Notes: a model not told the origin generated them from the sequence alone. A stretch of DNA of 12,386 nt from Candidatus Woesearchaeota archaeon (GCA_007128245.1 SKXU01000067.1:1-12386), one strand, 5' to 3'. Counted from the stretch's first letter, positions 1-7,028 are shown. Numbers and translations: made by a program.

Positions 1-417
1 CTTGAAGTGTCAAGAGAAGGAACAACGCAGCAAATCACGCAAAGCAGCGGAGTAGGGTTTTTCACCCCCGCAACGGCAGGACAGTACATTGTGCGCGCAC
101 AAGAAGAACAAGAAACAGCAAGCAGAATCATCGCAGCAACAAACTGCCTTGGTTTTGGAGTAGAGGAGATGGACGCACAGACAATCACGTTCACACGACC
201 AGACATAGGGATAGGGGATTTGCCGCCCTTTACTCCGCGAGAAGAACTGCCTGCAGAAGTAGATGAGCAAGCAATAGGAGCAGCATACTCGCTGATTGCA
301 GTACTCACCATCACCATCGTGCTCTTAGGGTTATTTGCGTTCTTTCACGTGGAAGAGAAAGCGCGCGTGGCAACACTCAAAACACGTATCTGGTGGCTTG
401 AGCACTTTCGAAAGTAA
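1..417 (+). CDS. C-terminal part of a membrane-anchored surface-type protein (5' end outside window)
   Basis: The frame is open from base 1 to a TAA at 415-417, so this is the last ~138 residues of a longer gene; the GTG at 7 has no sign of being the true start. The visible part has a mainly polar region with a segment (FFTPATAGQYIVRA) resembling the closing strands of an Ig-like or CARDB-like extracellular domain, a Pro-rich stretch, then one strong transmembrane helix (about 20 hydrophobic residues from near GAAYSLIAVL) and a basic tail ending HFRK. This suggests an outward-facing protein held by a C-terminal anchor with a short cytoplasmic tail. The family is not recognised; topology is inferred from composition only. 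The next gene follows after 30 bp and has its own TATA box. Confidence 0.65.
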   Translation, partial: LEVSREGTTQQITQSSGVGFFTPATAGQYIVRAQEEQETASRIIAATNCLGFGVEEMDAQTITFTRPDIGIGDLPPFTPREELPAEVDEQAIGAAYSLIAVLTITIVLLGLFAFFHVEEKARVATLKTRIWWLEHFRK

Positions 418-419
418 GC

Positions 420-427
420 TTAAATAC
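420..427 (+). promoter_or_regulatory. TATA box of the metalloprotease gene
   Basis: TTAAATAC, centred about 24 bp upstream of the ATG at 448, lies directly behind the stop codon of the preceding gene. That spacing puts the archaeal transcription start at or next to the start codon, so the mRNA is probably leaderless. No Shine-Dalgarno sequence precedes the ATG, which agrees. Confidence 0.6.
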
Positions 428-447
428 TTGCCCGGCTTGTGTAACGT

Positions 448-1308
448 ATGGGGTTTATGAGGCGGGCGATGCTGGCCGGGACGGTTGTCTGCCTTCCTAT
501 GTTGTCCGGGGATACCGCTGGGCAAGCTTCTCTGCGCGAACAGCTGAATGTATACGTGCTCGAAGGCCGCAAATCTCCTCTTGTGCAACAGGCAAGCGAA
601 CTTAGATCGCTCATGGAAGCATTGGGAGAAGAGGTTCCCGACACCCTTCAGACACGCTTGAGGTATGAAGCACACTCGAGACAGACAAATCCTCGCGTCG
701 CAGCGTTTTTTGGCGTGCAACCGAGAAAGTACGCGGTACACACCACAAATGAAGATTTCATGCGTGCACTTTTAGACGCCCAAGATATCTCTACAGATCA
801 AGGAATGGATCGTGCACTACAAAGAACTCGTACGCGCATTAGCGGCAGACAAAATGCTTTGTTCTCAAGAGATGCTGTGTATCCAAACGCGCGTTCACAC
901 ACGCTGGGTGTGGGCACAGTGATTCACGAACAAGCACACCTGTACTTCCGTGAACTTGCTCGACAACAACTGATTGTCTTGCCACGGGGAGAGCGGCGAG
1001 AAGTACTAGAAGAAGGAGTCGCGACATACGTGTCAGAACGATTTATACATCAACAAAAATATCCGCATCATGGAGAATACGAGACGTACAAAGCACTTGC
1101 TGCTCGTTTCACGCCAAGTGTGAGTCGCACTACTGCCAGCAACTGTTTTCAGCGACGATACAGGCTGAGTCCAGGATTTCTGAATAAGCGAGTGTACGCA
1201 GCCACGCACAAAACAGATCTCACAGCACCTGTATTTATAGATGTGATTCGCCACTTCATTCATGACTTGCCAGAGGCCTATGTCGGCCAAGAATGCGTCA
1301 CCTATTGA
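448..1308 (+). CDS. predicted secreted HExxH zinc metalloprotease
   Basis: A 286-aa protein. The N terminus (MRR followed by a hydrophobic run to about residue 25, ending near AGQA) looks like a signal peptide. Residues 160-164 are HEQAH, the HExxH zinc-binding and catalytic motif in a helix (GTVIHEQAHLYF); about 25 residues on, LEEGVATYVSERF (187-199) supplies a Glu as likely third zinc ligand, the gluzincin arrangement (H160, H164, E188 or E189). It is therefore probably an extracytoplasmic peptidase; the substrate is unknown and I cannot place it in a named family. The ATG at 448 is favoured by a TATA box 24 bp upstream. It may be functionally linked to the membrane-anchored protein just upstream, but each seems to have its own promoter. 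Confidence 0.7.
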   Translation: MGFMRRAMLAGTVVCLPMLSGDTAGQASLREQLNVYVLEGRKSPLVQQASELRSLMEALGEEVPDTLQTRLRYEAHSRQTNPRVAAFFGVQPRKYAVHTTNEDFMRALLDAQDISTDQGMDRALQRTRTRISGRQNALFSRDAVYPNARSHTLGVGTVIHEQAHLYFRELARQQLIVLPRGERREVLEEGVATYVSERFIHQQKYPHHGEYETYKALAARFTPSVSRTTASNCFQRRYRLSPGFLNKRVYAATHKTDLTAPVFIDVIRHFIHDLPEAYVGQECVTY

Positions 1309-1315
1309 CCAAATA

Positions 1316-1323
1316 TTTATAAA
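1316..1323 (+). promoter_or_regulatory. TATA box of the aIF5A-eL40 operon
   Basis: TTTATAAA is a near-ideal archaeal TATA box, centred 26-27 bp upstream of the ATG at 1346. Transcription should start at the start codon itself, giving a leaderless mRNA. Its position also decides against the longer reading frame that opens at 1262, since that would begin upstream of the promoter and overlap the preceding gene. Confidence 0.75.
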
Positions 1324-1345
1324 CGCACTCATAATCCAACCTTGC

Positions 1346-1750
1346 ATGGGCGACACAAAGCTTGTATCAATAGGCACCCTCAAGAAGGGAAGCACCGTGG
1401 TAATTGACGACGCAGCCTGCGTAGTGTCAGAGACCAAAACCTCTCGACCAGGAAAGCACGGACACGCAAAAGTCAACCTCACCGCAGTAGGTATGCTTGA
1501 TAACAAGAAAAGAAACATCGTCATGCCAGGACACGACATGATTCCTGTACCTGTCATTGACAAGCGCAACGCCCAAGTGCTCTCCATAGCAGGAAATAAT
1601 GCGAACGTTATGGACATGGAGAGTTATGAGAGCTTTGACATCGCAATTCCAGAAGAGCTTGATGGACAAATCAAGAGCGGACAAATTGTGGTGTATTGGA
1701 TTATTTTGGATGACAAAGTAATTAAGCAGATTAAACAGGAGGCAGCATAA
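1346..1750 (+). CDS. eif5a: translation initiation factor 5A (aIF5A)
   Basis: A 134-aa protein, the usual size for archaeal IF5A. It starts MGDTKLVSIGTLKKG and carries the exposed loop SRPGKHGHAK (residues 33-42), in which K37 of GKHG is the lysine converted to hypusine or deoxyhypusine. The N-terminal SH3-like half is followed by a C-terminal OB-fold half (from about residue 70) with a typical acidic VMDMESYESFDI segment. The factor binds the ribosome near the P/E site and helps peptide bond formation at stalling sequences such as proline runs. The start at 1346 is chosen because the protein family begins here and a TATA box sits about 27 bp upstream. The stop codon overlaps the start of the eL40 gene by one base, indicating an operon. 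The modifying enzyme deoxyhypusine synthase is not in the window. Confidence 0.95.
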   Translation: MGDTKLVSIGTLKKGSTVVIDDAACVVSETKTSRPGKHGHAKVNLTAVGMLDNKKRNIVMPGHDMIPVPVIDKRNAQVLSIAGNNANVMDMESYESFDIAIPEELDGQIKSGQIVVYWIILDDKVIKQIKQEAA

Positions 1751-1911
1751 TGGCAATTTTTGAAGAAGCAAACGCGCGTCTCTTTCACAGAGTATTTGTC
1801 TGCAAAGATTGTAAATCAAAACGAAAAGCAAACATTCTCAAAGTACAAGCACGACGTGTGAGCTGCCGAAAATGCGGATCACACTCACTGCGTACGGTAC
1901 GAAGAAAGTAA
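1750..1911 (+). CDS. rpl40e: large ribosomal subunit protein eL40
   Basis: A 53-aa gene. The protein starts MAIFEEANARLFHRVFVCKD and has two zinc-binding pairs, C18-x2-C21 and C39-x2-C42, in a very basic chain ending RTVRRK, which is the pattern of archaeal L40e (without the ubiquitin fusion seen in eukaryotes). It is a structural protein of the 50S subunit. The ATG at 1750 shares its A with the TAA stop of the aIF5A gene, and an AGGAGG Shine-Dalgarno sequence at 1737-1742 lies 7 bases upstream, so translation is internally initiated or coupled. This contrasts with the leaderless start of the first gene of the operon. The gene ends 4 bp from a convergent gene. Confidence 0.9.
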   Translation: MAIFEEANARLFHRVFVCKDCKSKRKANILKVQARRVSCRKCGSHSLRTVRRK

Positions 1912-1915
1912 CTGC

Positions 1916-2509
1916 TTATTTCTTGTGTATTCTTCCTGATACAAAGTGCGAAACAGGTTTCCGATATAAGCGAATTGCATCCTTCAGGACATTGTGAATT
2001 TCGTAAGGGAGAGGTTCGTGCGGAGTAGGAATATAGAGTTCGACCAACTGCGTAACATGGGTGTTTGACCATGGCTTCTCCTCGTGCGTTGATGCAACCA
2101 CTCTCCTGATGTGATGTGAAAGATCTGTGTGTGACGGAGATATCTCGAATCGCATGCCACGTGTTTCACCATCTTGATATGCTTGCGCAACCACGCCAGC
2201 GCTTGCAGGGTGTATGAGTTCAGGACACTCCTGTCTGTACAGCTTGGGGTTATCAAACGTGTCTGATGTTACGTACTCTCCTTTATGGACTTCTACGGTC
2301 GGCTCACCAAAGTACTCGGCCACTTTTTCAATGAACGGCTCAAATTCTCCTTCCGAGATGATGGTGTACGCGTCCCCTTCGTGAAAGAACGTTTCCGCTT
2401 GCGGAGCAAGAGTCTTGAACTCCTCCAGAGAAACAGGTTCATGGTTTCTTGTTAAGCGAATAACAAGTTTTTCCTTGACCGTTCCTTCGTTATGGACAAA
2501 CACAACCAT
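1916..2509 (-). CDS. conserved-looking hypothetical protein, 197 aa
   Basis: I do not recognise the family. The 197-aa product is soluble, without signal peptide or membrane helix, acidic in the first half (many Glu around FFHEGDAYTIISEGEFEPF) and ending in a basic tail (SHFVSGRIHKK). Alternating strand- and helix-like stretches suggest a mixed alpha/beta fold, and the N terminus (MVVFVHNEGTVKEKLVIRLT) looks like a first strand pair. The start at 2509 is supported by a TATA-like GATATATC 23-24 bp upstream on the minus strand. The gene runs convergently to eL40 and divergently from the Yip1-like gene, so it is a single-gene unit. No catalytic motif stands out. Confidence 0.7.
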   Translation of the reverse strand: MVVFVHNEGTVKEKLVIRLTRNHEPVSLEEFKTLAPQAETFFHEGDAYTIISEGEFEPFIEKVAEYFGEPTVEVHKGEYVTSDTFDNPKLYRQECPELIHPASAGVVAQAYQDGETRGMRFEISPSHTDLSHHIRRVVASTHEEKPWSNTHVTQLVELYIPTPHEPLPYEIHNVLKDAIRLYRKPVSHFVSGRIHKK

Positions 2510-2528
2510 GTGTTGTTACTATTGAGGA

Positions 2529-2536
2529 GATATATC
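2529..2536 (-). promoter_or_regulatory. TATA-like element of the 197-aa hypothetical gene
   Basis: GATATATC, a palindromic AT-rich octamer, is centred about 23-24 bp upstream of the minus-strand ATG at 2509. It forms the left arm of the 81-bp divergent promoter region shared with the plus-strand gene that starts at 2591. Confidence 0.5.
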
Positions 2537-2562
2537 TTACTTTCCTTCTGTGTGCGTAACCC

Positions 2563-2570
2563 TTAAATAT
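2563..2570 (+). promoter_or_regulatory. TATA box of the Yip1-like membrane protein gene
   Basis: TTAAATAT, preceded by CCC as in TTAAATAC at 420, is centred 24-25 bp upstream of the ATG at 2591. It decides that ATG over the alternative one at 2570, which lies inside the TATA-to-start interval. The transcript is likely leaderless. Confidence 0.65.
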
Positions 2571-2590
2571 TGCACTTTCACATTCATTTC

Positions 2591-3184
2591 ATGTCATTTA
2601 TCACGTACATTGCCAACGGATTCCGACAACTATTTTGGGACGCGCAAGCAACGCATAGCATCCTCAAAGAAACACATGGGTTTCGCTACGCACTCATTCT
2701 CTTATGTATCCTCTCAGGATTTTCCGCGCTCGTCACATTTGCTATCACAGTGATCCTGCTCTCGCTCCCAGGACCAGAACTTGCACTCTCACTCCCAATA
2801 ATGATACTGTTGTTTATCACACTATTCGCAGGAGCACTCCTCTTTTCTTTGCTGTCATACGGAGTAACGCACCTCGTGGCGCGACTTTTTAGAGGAAAAG
2901 CACGGTTTAGTGCCCTCATATCAGCAGGCGTTGCATTGAGTTTTGCACTCTCAGTCATTAACCTGGGAACATCACTTCTGTCCCTTATTCCCCTCATAGG
3001 CCCGCTTATCTCTTTCGCAATATTTGTGTATGGCGTCATCGTGTACATAAGAGTCGTACGAGAAGTTTATGAACTGAGCAACGAGCGAGCGGCAGGAGTG
3101 GTGCTTATTCCCTTGGCGGTCTTGTTCGTACTCTTGTTCATACTAGTTGGTGGTGTTATCTTGTTTGCACCCTTTTACGTGTGA
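2591..3184 (+). CDS. Yip1-like polytopic membrane protein
   Basis: A 197-aa protein with about five hydrophobic helices (roughly residues 32-58, 67-92, 106-128, 130-156 and 168-195) after an amphipathic N-terminal segment. The layout resembles Yip1-domain proteins: an N-terminal segment near the membrane, then HLVARLFRGKARFSALISAG (the family usually has a GGkgsf-type turn before the third helix), a Pro/Gly-rich LIPLIGPLI, and REVYELSNERAAGVVLIP before the last helix, matching the short 'gl...h..s...A' segment of the family. Archaeal and bacterial Yip1-like proteins have no settled function. I am fairly confident of a membrane protein, less so of the family. The start is set by the TATA box 24-25 bp upstream. 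It lies 40 bp before the M50 protease gene, which has its own TATA box. Confidence 0.6.
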   Translation: MSFITYIANGFRQLFWDAQATHSILKETHGFRYALILLCILSGFSALVTFAITVILLSLPGPELALSLPIMILLFITLFAGALLFSLLSYGVTHLVARLFRGKARFSALISAGVALSFALSVINLGTSLLSLIPLIGPLISFAIFVYGVIVYIRVVREVYELSNERAAGVVLIPLAVLFVLLFILVGGVILFAPFYV

Positions 3185-3194
3185 GGGCAATAAG

Positions 3195-3202
3195 CATATA
3201 AA
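3195..3202 (+). promoter_or_regulatory. TATA box of the site-2 protease gene
   Basis: CATATAAA is centred 26 bp upstream of the ATG at 3225, exactly the distance expected for a leaderless archaeal transcript. No Shine-Dalgarno sequence precedes the ATG. Confidence 0.65.
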
Positions 3203-3224
3203 GCACGCATCACCCAGTTAGCGA

Positions 3225-4400
3225 ATGACAGGATTTTGGGAACAATACTGGTACGTCGTCTTATTCTACGTAGGAGTCATCGCACTCCTGTTTATCTTCA
3301 GAAAAAAATTCGAATTCCAAGGAGGAATCGTAGCGCTCCTCAAAACAGGATGGGGAGTGAAATGGATGAACCGATTCGGAGCAAAATATGCACGCATCAT
3401 CATACCAATAGCACACTTCGGAATCTACGTGGGATACGCAGGAATGCTGCTCATCATAGGATTCATCGTGTATGGGCTATGGCAGCTGATCGCAGAACCC
3501 GCGGGGCCGCCAGTACTCACGCCATTTCTCCCAGGAGTGCATATCCCTGGAAGTCCCATCGCATTTCCGTTATTTGAATCCCTAATCGCGCTGTTTATCG
3601 TGATTGTAGTTCATGAAGGAGCACACGGAATCGTCTCTGCAGCACACAAGATAAAAGTGAAATCAAGCGGATTGCTCGCATTAGGGCCGATTTTCGGAGC
3701 ATTCGTAGAACCAGACGAGAAACGCGTCCTTAAAGCACCCGGAAAAGTACAGAACGCAATCTACGCAGCAGGACCATGGAGTAACGTCATCCAAGCAGCA
3801 CTCTTTTTAGGACTCTTTGTAGCCTTCTCAGCATTCTTAGTGGTAGCGCTTGGAGCGGGAGGAATCACCACACAAGCAATCGCAGACGGATCTCCTGCAC
3901 AAGCAGCGCAGCTACCCACAGGAACGCCCTTTGTAGAGAGCCAGTTTGGAGAGATTGAAACGGTGCGAGACCTCACGAACCACCTTCAACAAGTTTCGAT
4001 AGGAGACGAGTTCATACTCATCACTGACGCAGGCCAAGAATATCGTATTACTCTCGCAGAACACCCTGATCAAGAAGGAAGAGCATGGGTGGGGATGGAA
4101 AACATACGCACACACTACACAGCACCATCAGCTCAGTGGCTCGCTCCAATAGCGATGTTTATCCTTGAGGTTATTTATTGGACGTTTCTGTTATCACTTG
4201 GCCTTGGGCTTGCTAACTTAATCCCGCTCGGACCAGTAGATGGGGGACGCATGTACTTGGTGGTCCTTCAACGATTTATGGAGCCAAAACGTGCGGAGTA
4301 TGTGTGGAAAAAGACTGCACTGCTCTTCTTGATAGCAGTAGTGCTTCTCATATTCGTACCCATCATACAAAATCTTGCGGGAAGATGGTTTACTTTTTAG
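3225..4400 (+). CDS. M50-family intramembrane zinc metalloprotease (site-2 protease type)
   Basis: A 391-aa protein. The catalytic zinc site is HEGAH (H130, E131, H134) at the end of a transmembrane helix, and the third ligand lies in NLIPLGPVDGG (331-341, D339), the classic N-x2-P-x4-DGG motif of site-2 proteases. Helices occupy about 11-25, 60-88, 118-140, 186-213, 305-330 and 365-385. Between the two catalytic halves is a PDZ-like region (about 215-298), opened by the typical ADGSPAQAAQLPTG and including DEFILITDAGQEYRITL. Such enzymes cut membrane-bound substrates within the membrane; archaeal substrates are mostly unknown. Its 3' end overlaps the convergent membrane-protein gene by 11 bp. 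Confidence 0.93.
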   Translation: MTGFWEQYWYVVLFYVGVIALLFIFRKKFEFQGGIVALLKTGWGVKWMNRFGAKYARIIIPIAHFGIYVGYAGMLLIIGFIVYGLWQLIAEPAGPPVLTPFLPGVHIPGSPIAFPLFESLIALFIVIVVHEGAHGIVSAAHKIKVKSSGLLALGPIFGAFVEPDEKRVLKAPGKVQNAIYAAGPWSNVIQAALFLGLFVAFSAFLVVALGAGGITTQAIADGSPAQAAQLPTGTPFVESQFGEIETVRDLTNHLQQVSIGDEFILITDAGQEYRITLAEHPDQEGRAWVGMENIRTHYTAPSAQWLAPIAMFILEVIYWTFLLSLGLGLANLIPLGPVDGGRMYLVVLQRFMEPKRAEYVWKKTALLFLIAVVLLIFVPIIQNLAGRWFTF

Positions 4401-5139
4401 CGCAGACAGTGTGCAAAATCCAGATGAGAAAGAGGACTGCGAGTACTCGTTGCGCAATCAAGACGGCTGGAGAGCCATACAGTCCCGTGGCAAATAGCGA
4501 GGGGAAAAAAGCAGTTACTCCGAGAAGTGTGAGAGCGCCACTTGACGCAAAAAACATGAGATGCTGACTGAACACGAACCCATCAAGATAAGGAACTGAA
4601 AACACGTATACGACAGCAGTTGCGACAGCCAGTATCGCAGCCGCCCGGTAGACGCGCGCATCACGCACGCTTTTCATGGATTTATTGATGCTTGTAAGTG
4701 TTGTGTATTTGTGAATAAAGCGAGGAGTACTCAGAAAGAGCACTCCAAGAACAAGGCTCCACATAACAAGCACGACAAGAGCCCACGCATTGGGTATAAG
4801 AAGCCATAAGACTGCGGGAGGAATGAGCAGAGAAAATATGATTGCATCCAGCAATAGGATGCGAAAGAACTGTTTACGCGCCCCAGAAAACACTTCTAGT
4901 AATCGCGCACGCGCTCCTTTCTGTGCGTAAGCAAACAACAAGCTTTGCACGTAGATGCCTGCAAGCACAAAAATCATGAAGAATAAGAACGCTAAGACGA
5001 TGATGGACAACGCTCGCTCATCAACGAGTGCGAGATCAAGAGAGAGAAACAACAGCAGACCTGCAAAAATAAATGGGACGTACACCAATAGTGCAAATCC
5101 TCCAAGCAAATACGTAAGCGGATTTCTAATCAGCTGCAT
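4390..5139 (-). CDS. polytopic membrane protein in an operon with an HTH regulator
   Basis: A 249-aa protein with six or seven hydrophobic helices (about 8-33, 42-66, 90-133 as two helices, 165-185, 195-215 and 225-246), and a basic cytoplasmic-looking loop around residues 140-160 containing HKYTTLTSINKSMKSVRDAR. No enzymatic motif is visible and the family is not recognised; it could be an integral membrane domain of the kind often found beside PadR-type regulators. The ATG at 5139 is preferred over the upstream TTG at 5154 because a Shine-Dalgarno GAGGAG lies 7 bases before it. It overlaps the end of the HTH gene by 14 bp, so the two are co-transcribed and probably translationally coupled. 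That makes this protein the likely output or partner of the regulator. Confidence 0.75.
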   Translation of the reverse strand: MQLIRNPLTYLLGGFALLVYVPFIFAGLLLFLSLDLALVDERALSIIVLAFLFFMIFVLAGIYVQSLLFAYAQKGARARLLEVFSGARKQFFRILLLDAIIFSLLIPPAVLWLLIPNAWALVVLVMWSLVLGVLFLSTPRFIHKYTTLTSINKSMKSVRDARVYRAAAILAVATAVVYVFSVPYLDGFVFSQHLMFFASSGALTLLGVTAFFPSLFATGLYGSPAVLIAQRVLAVLFLIWILHTVCAKK

Positions 5140-5452
5140 CTTGCTGCTCCTCAATGTACTGTCTTACTCGCTCATCGCCTTTAGGCTTGGCTTGAGGGCC
5201 GAGCTTGTAGATGATTCGTTCAGCGGACGGACCCCAAGAATAATCTCCCTGATCTTTTTCTGTGCGTAGTTTGACGAACTCTCCAAGATCAGTGCCCTTT
5301 CGTAAATGATAGTACATACTCCGAAGAGTAACGGGAGGAAACACTTTTTTGTAGACCTTATAGATTTGATATCCGTAGGCTTCCCCGAGAAAAAACAACA
5401 CTTCTACCATGTTCTGTCGAATGTCTGATTGAACTGGTCTTCCGCGTTTCAT
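5126..5452 (-). CDS. PadR-like winged-helix transcriptional regulator
   Basis: A 108-aa protein. The basic start MKRGRP precedes helix 1 (SDIRQNMVEVLFFLG, about 9-23), AYGYQIYKVYKKVFP (25-39, the GYqIYk segment typical of PadR-like folds) and a recognition helix VTLRSMYYHLRKG (41-53). A wing with LGEFVKLRTEKDQGDYSWG follows (56-74), and the C terminus is charged and probably disordered. It therefore looks like a DNA-binding protein without a sensor domain. The YYHLRKG and GDYSWG signatures are ones I associate with DPANN archaeal regulators; this is recall, not a search. The first gene of a two-gene operon, it overlaps the membrane protein gene by 14 bp. Autoregulation is plausible but no operator was identified. 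Confidence 0.75.
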   Translation of the reverse strand: MKRGRPVQSDIRQNMVEVLFFLGEAYGYQIYKVYKKVFPPVTLRSMYYHLRKGTDLGEFVKLRTEKDQGDYSWGPSAERIIYKLGPQAKPKGDERVRQYIEEQQDAAD

Positions 5453-5480
5453 TTCCTAACCTGTTTTCACGGTCTTGACT

Positions 5481-5489
5481 TTAAATAAA
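5481..5489 (-). promoter_or_regulatory. TATA box of the HTH-membrane protein operon
   Basis: On the minus strand this reads TTTATTTAA, centred about 33 bp upstream of the ATG at 5452. That gives a predicted leader of roughly 7 nt containing AGGA, unlike the strictly leaderless arrangement of most first genes here. It lies in the 82-bp gap after the upstream minus-strand gene, so the HTH gene has its own promoter. Confidence 0.5.
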
Positions 5490-5534
5490 TTGTTGTTATG
5501 GCGGCAGCAATTATTTTCCATATATTGCTACTGC

Positions 5535-6872
5535 TTAGGAAAACTCGCGCAAAAACTTGTGCATGGTGTCAAGACCAAACCGCACGCTCTCCGCGTCAGC
5601 GTCCGCAAAACCGTTGCTACGCTTAATCTCCCACAAAGATAACACGCGATTTTTATAGGGGATTTGTCGCTTGTTTGACACAAGACTGACGAGCTCTCCG
5701 AAATCTTCGGGTTGATCCTTTTCATACAGCCACTCTCGCATGGCCAACTCAATGGTATGAAAACAACTCTCAAGCAGTTGCTGCGCTACCTCTTGTGTGT
5801 GCCTTGCTGCCTGCTCTGAGGAAGTTATGTGTGGCGATTTTTCTGCTGGCGCCTCGTCAGTCGTATCAATTATTGGTTCTTGAGGCGGCTCATAAGAAGG
5901 CTCTTCTTGCATGTGATCTTCTTGGGAAGGTGCATCCTCTGTAGTTGCAGTGATGTCTAAGTCAACCACTTCTACTTCTGCTTCTGGCTCAAATTGAGCT
6001 TCATGAATCTTAGGAATGCTCTTAGCTTCCGGTACCATAAGCAACCAACGCTTTTGATTACTAAACCCAAACACTGCATCAGTCAGATTCATCCGCTTCA
6101 TATCAGCAACAATGCTCCGCATCTGATCATCAGTGATTTTTTGACCTGACGCATTAAACGGTGTGGTCTTCACAATTTGCTGTGACCGCTCATTACGCGC
6201 GATCATTGATTCTTGAGCGCGCACATCTTTTTGCGTGATCTCCATTGTCTGGGTGCTTAGCACGTACTCATCAGCAGTTTCATCTGTTCCTACAAATCGC
6301 CCCCACCCTTCTACTGCCTCGATAACGACATGCGTGTCTGAGCGCCGAGCTCGCGCAGTTGCAATCACAGGAGGCATGCGCATAATGGCAGTGGCAACTG
6401 ATGGGATGCTGTGTGGATGAGGACTCATGTATGCCTTGCTCCAGATAAGTCGAAGAGCATCTGCTAATGCTTTTGTGCCGCTTACATTGATGACTACAGG
6501 TTCTGAGCGCACAGAAATATCTGCATACATGACCACGACAAGAGGAATCTCTGCGATACTCAAGTCAGTGCGTTGAAGACCAAGCACTTCGATTGCTTCT
6601 GTGATTGCGGACGCGAGCTCCTCAGGAATTTTGCTCGTGACGATTCTGCGTTTAATTTCTGCATCCACGCGACGCACGCTTTCTTCATCAGTAATTGCTG
6701 CAATAAGGTCTTGAACTTCTTTGTCAACGCCATACTGTACCATGAACTCTCGATGTGCTTGCGGGGAGAGTATCATTCCTGTAGGGGTTGTGAGAACTTG
6801 GGTTGCGGCAACGAATTGTGCTGCTCGCAAGGGGAGGTCGGCTTCGCGCGCTTGGGCGTATGAGAACAACAT
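5535..6872 (-). CDS. degenerate PEP-synthase/PPDK nucleotide-binding domain fused to a helical C-terminal domain
   Basis: A 445-aa protein. Residues about 8-285 follow the order of the PPDK_N (pyruvate/PEP-binding ATP-grasp) domain. TPTGMILSPQAHREFMVQYG (29-48) matches the VPxGF..T..A...F segment; KIPEELASAITEAIEVLG (81-98) matches P.EL...I..AY..L; then INVSGTKALADALRLIWSKAY, HVVIEAVEGWGRFVGT, DEYVL and a final QKITDDQM...VFGF...RWLLMVPEA. The catalytic signatures are lost: GGK is replaced by RAAQF, the AVRSSATAED stretch is absent, and GLGE reads GWGR. Residues 286-350 form an acidic, Pro/Glu-rich linker. Residues 352-445 are helical (AQQLLESCFHTIELAMREWL, DFGELVSLV, LSLWEIKRSNG) and recall HEPN domains without a clear RxxxxH. 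Activity as PEP synthase is unlikely; a binding or regulatory role is inferred. Confidence 0.65.
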   Translation of the reverse strand: MLFSYAQAREADLPLRAAQFVAATQVLTTPTGMILSPQAHREFMVQYGVDKEVQDLIAAITDEESVRRVDAEIKRRIVTSKIPEELASAITEAIEVLGLQRTDLSIAEIPLVVVMYADISVRSEPVVINVSGTKALADALRLIWSKAYMSPHPHSIPSVATAIMRMPPVIATARARRSDTHVVIEAVEGWGRFVGTDETADEYVLSTQTMEITQKDVRAQESMIARNERSQQIVKTTPFNASGQKITDDQMRSIVADMKRMNLTDAVFGFSNQKRWLLMVPEAKSIPKIHEAQFEPEAEVEVVDLDITATTEDAPSQEDHMQEEPSYEPPQEPIIDTTDEAPAEKSPHITSSEQAARHTQEVAQQLLESCFHTIELAMREWLYEKDQPEDFGELVSLVSNKRQIPYKNRVLSLWEIKRSNGFADADAESVRFGLDTMHKFLREFS

Positions 6873-6893
6873 CTATGTGCTGTCGTTTCATGG

Positions 6894-6900
6894 TTTATAA
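6894..6900 (-). promoter_or_regulatory. TATA box of the PPDK-like gene
   Basis: On the minus strand this reads TTATAAA within CCCTTATAAACC, centred 25 bp upstream of the ATG at 6872. It indicates a leaderless transcript starting at the ATG and fixes that start codon. Confidence 0.65.
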
Positions 6901-7003
6901 GGGTTGCGCACAACCCCACTGGACATGCACGACCGCAAACGATATGTACGCGTCCTCTCCTCTTAATATTTGCATGATACAAGAGGTTCACAACTCGCCA
7001 GAG

Positions 7004-7019
7004 ACACTACATCTAGTGT
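7004..7019. promoter_or_regulatory. NrdR box 1 upstream of nrdR-nrdJ
   Basis: ACACTACATCTAGTGT is a dyad with perfect 6-bp arms (ACACTA / TAGTGT) around CATC. It matches the known bacterial NrdR-box consensus acaCwAtATaTwGtgt at 14 of 16 positions by my count. It lies about 120 bp before the nrdR start codon. The gene downstream encodes the very repressor that binds such boxes, so autoregulation of the nrdR-nrdJ unit is likely. Confidence 0.7.
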
Positions 7020-7028
7020 TTGGGGCGG

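Noticed and set aside
331..741. 136-codon minus-strand open frame
   Set aside because: Lies opposite two real genes, is rich in Cys, His and Arg as shadow frames are, and has no promoter or ribosome binding site.
1262..1345. 28-codon N-terminal extension of aIF5A
   Set aside because: Overlaps the preceding gene and includes the TATA box; archaeal IF5A normally starts where MGDTKLV begins.
1033..1617. 194-codon minus-strand open frame
   Set aside because: Opposite the metalloprotease and aIF5A genes and covering the aIF5A promoter; no family features.
5140..5154. TTG start giving five extra residues on the membrane protein
   Set aside because: The Shine-Dalgarno GAGGAG lies within this stretch and is placed for the ATG at 5139.
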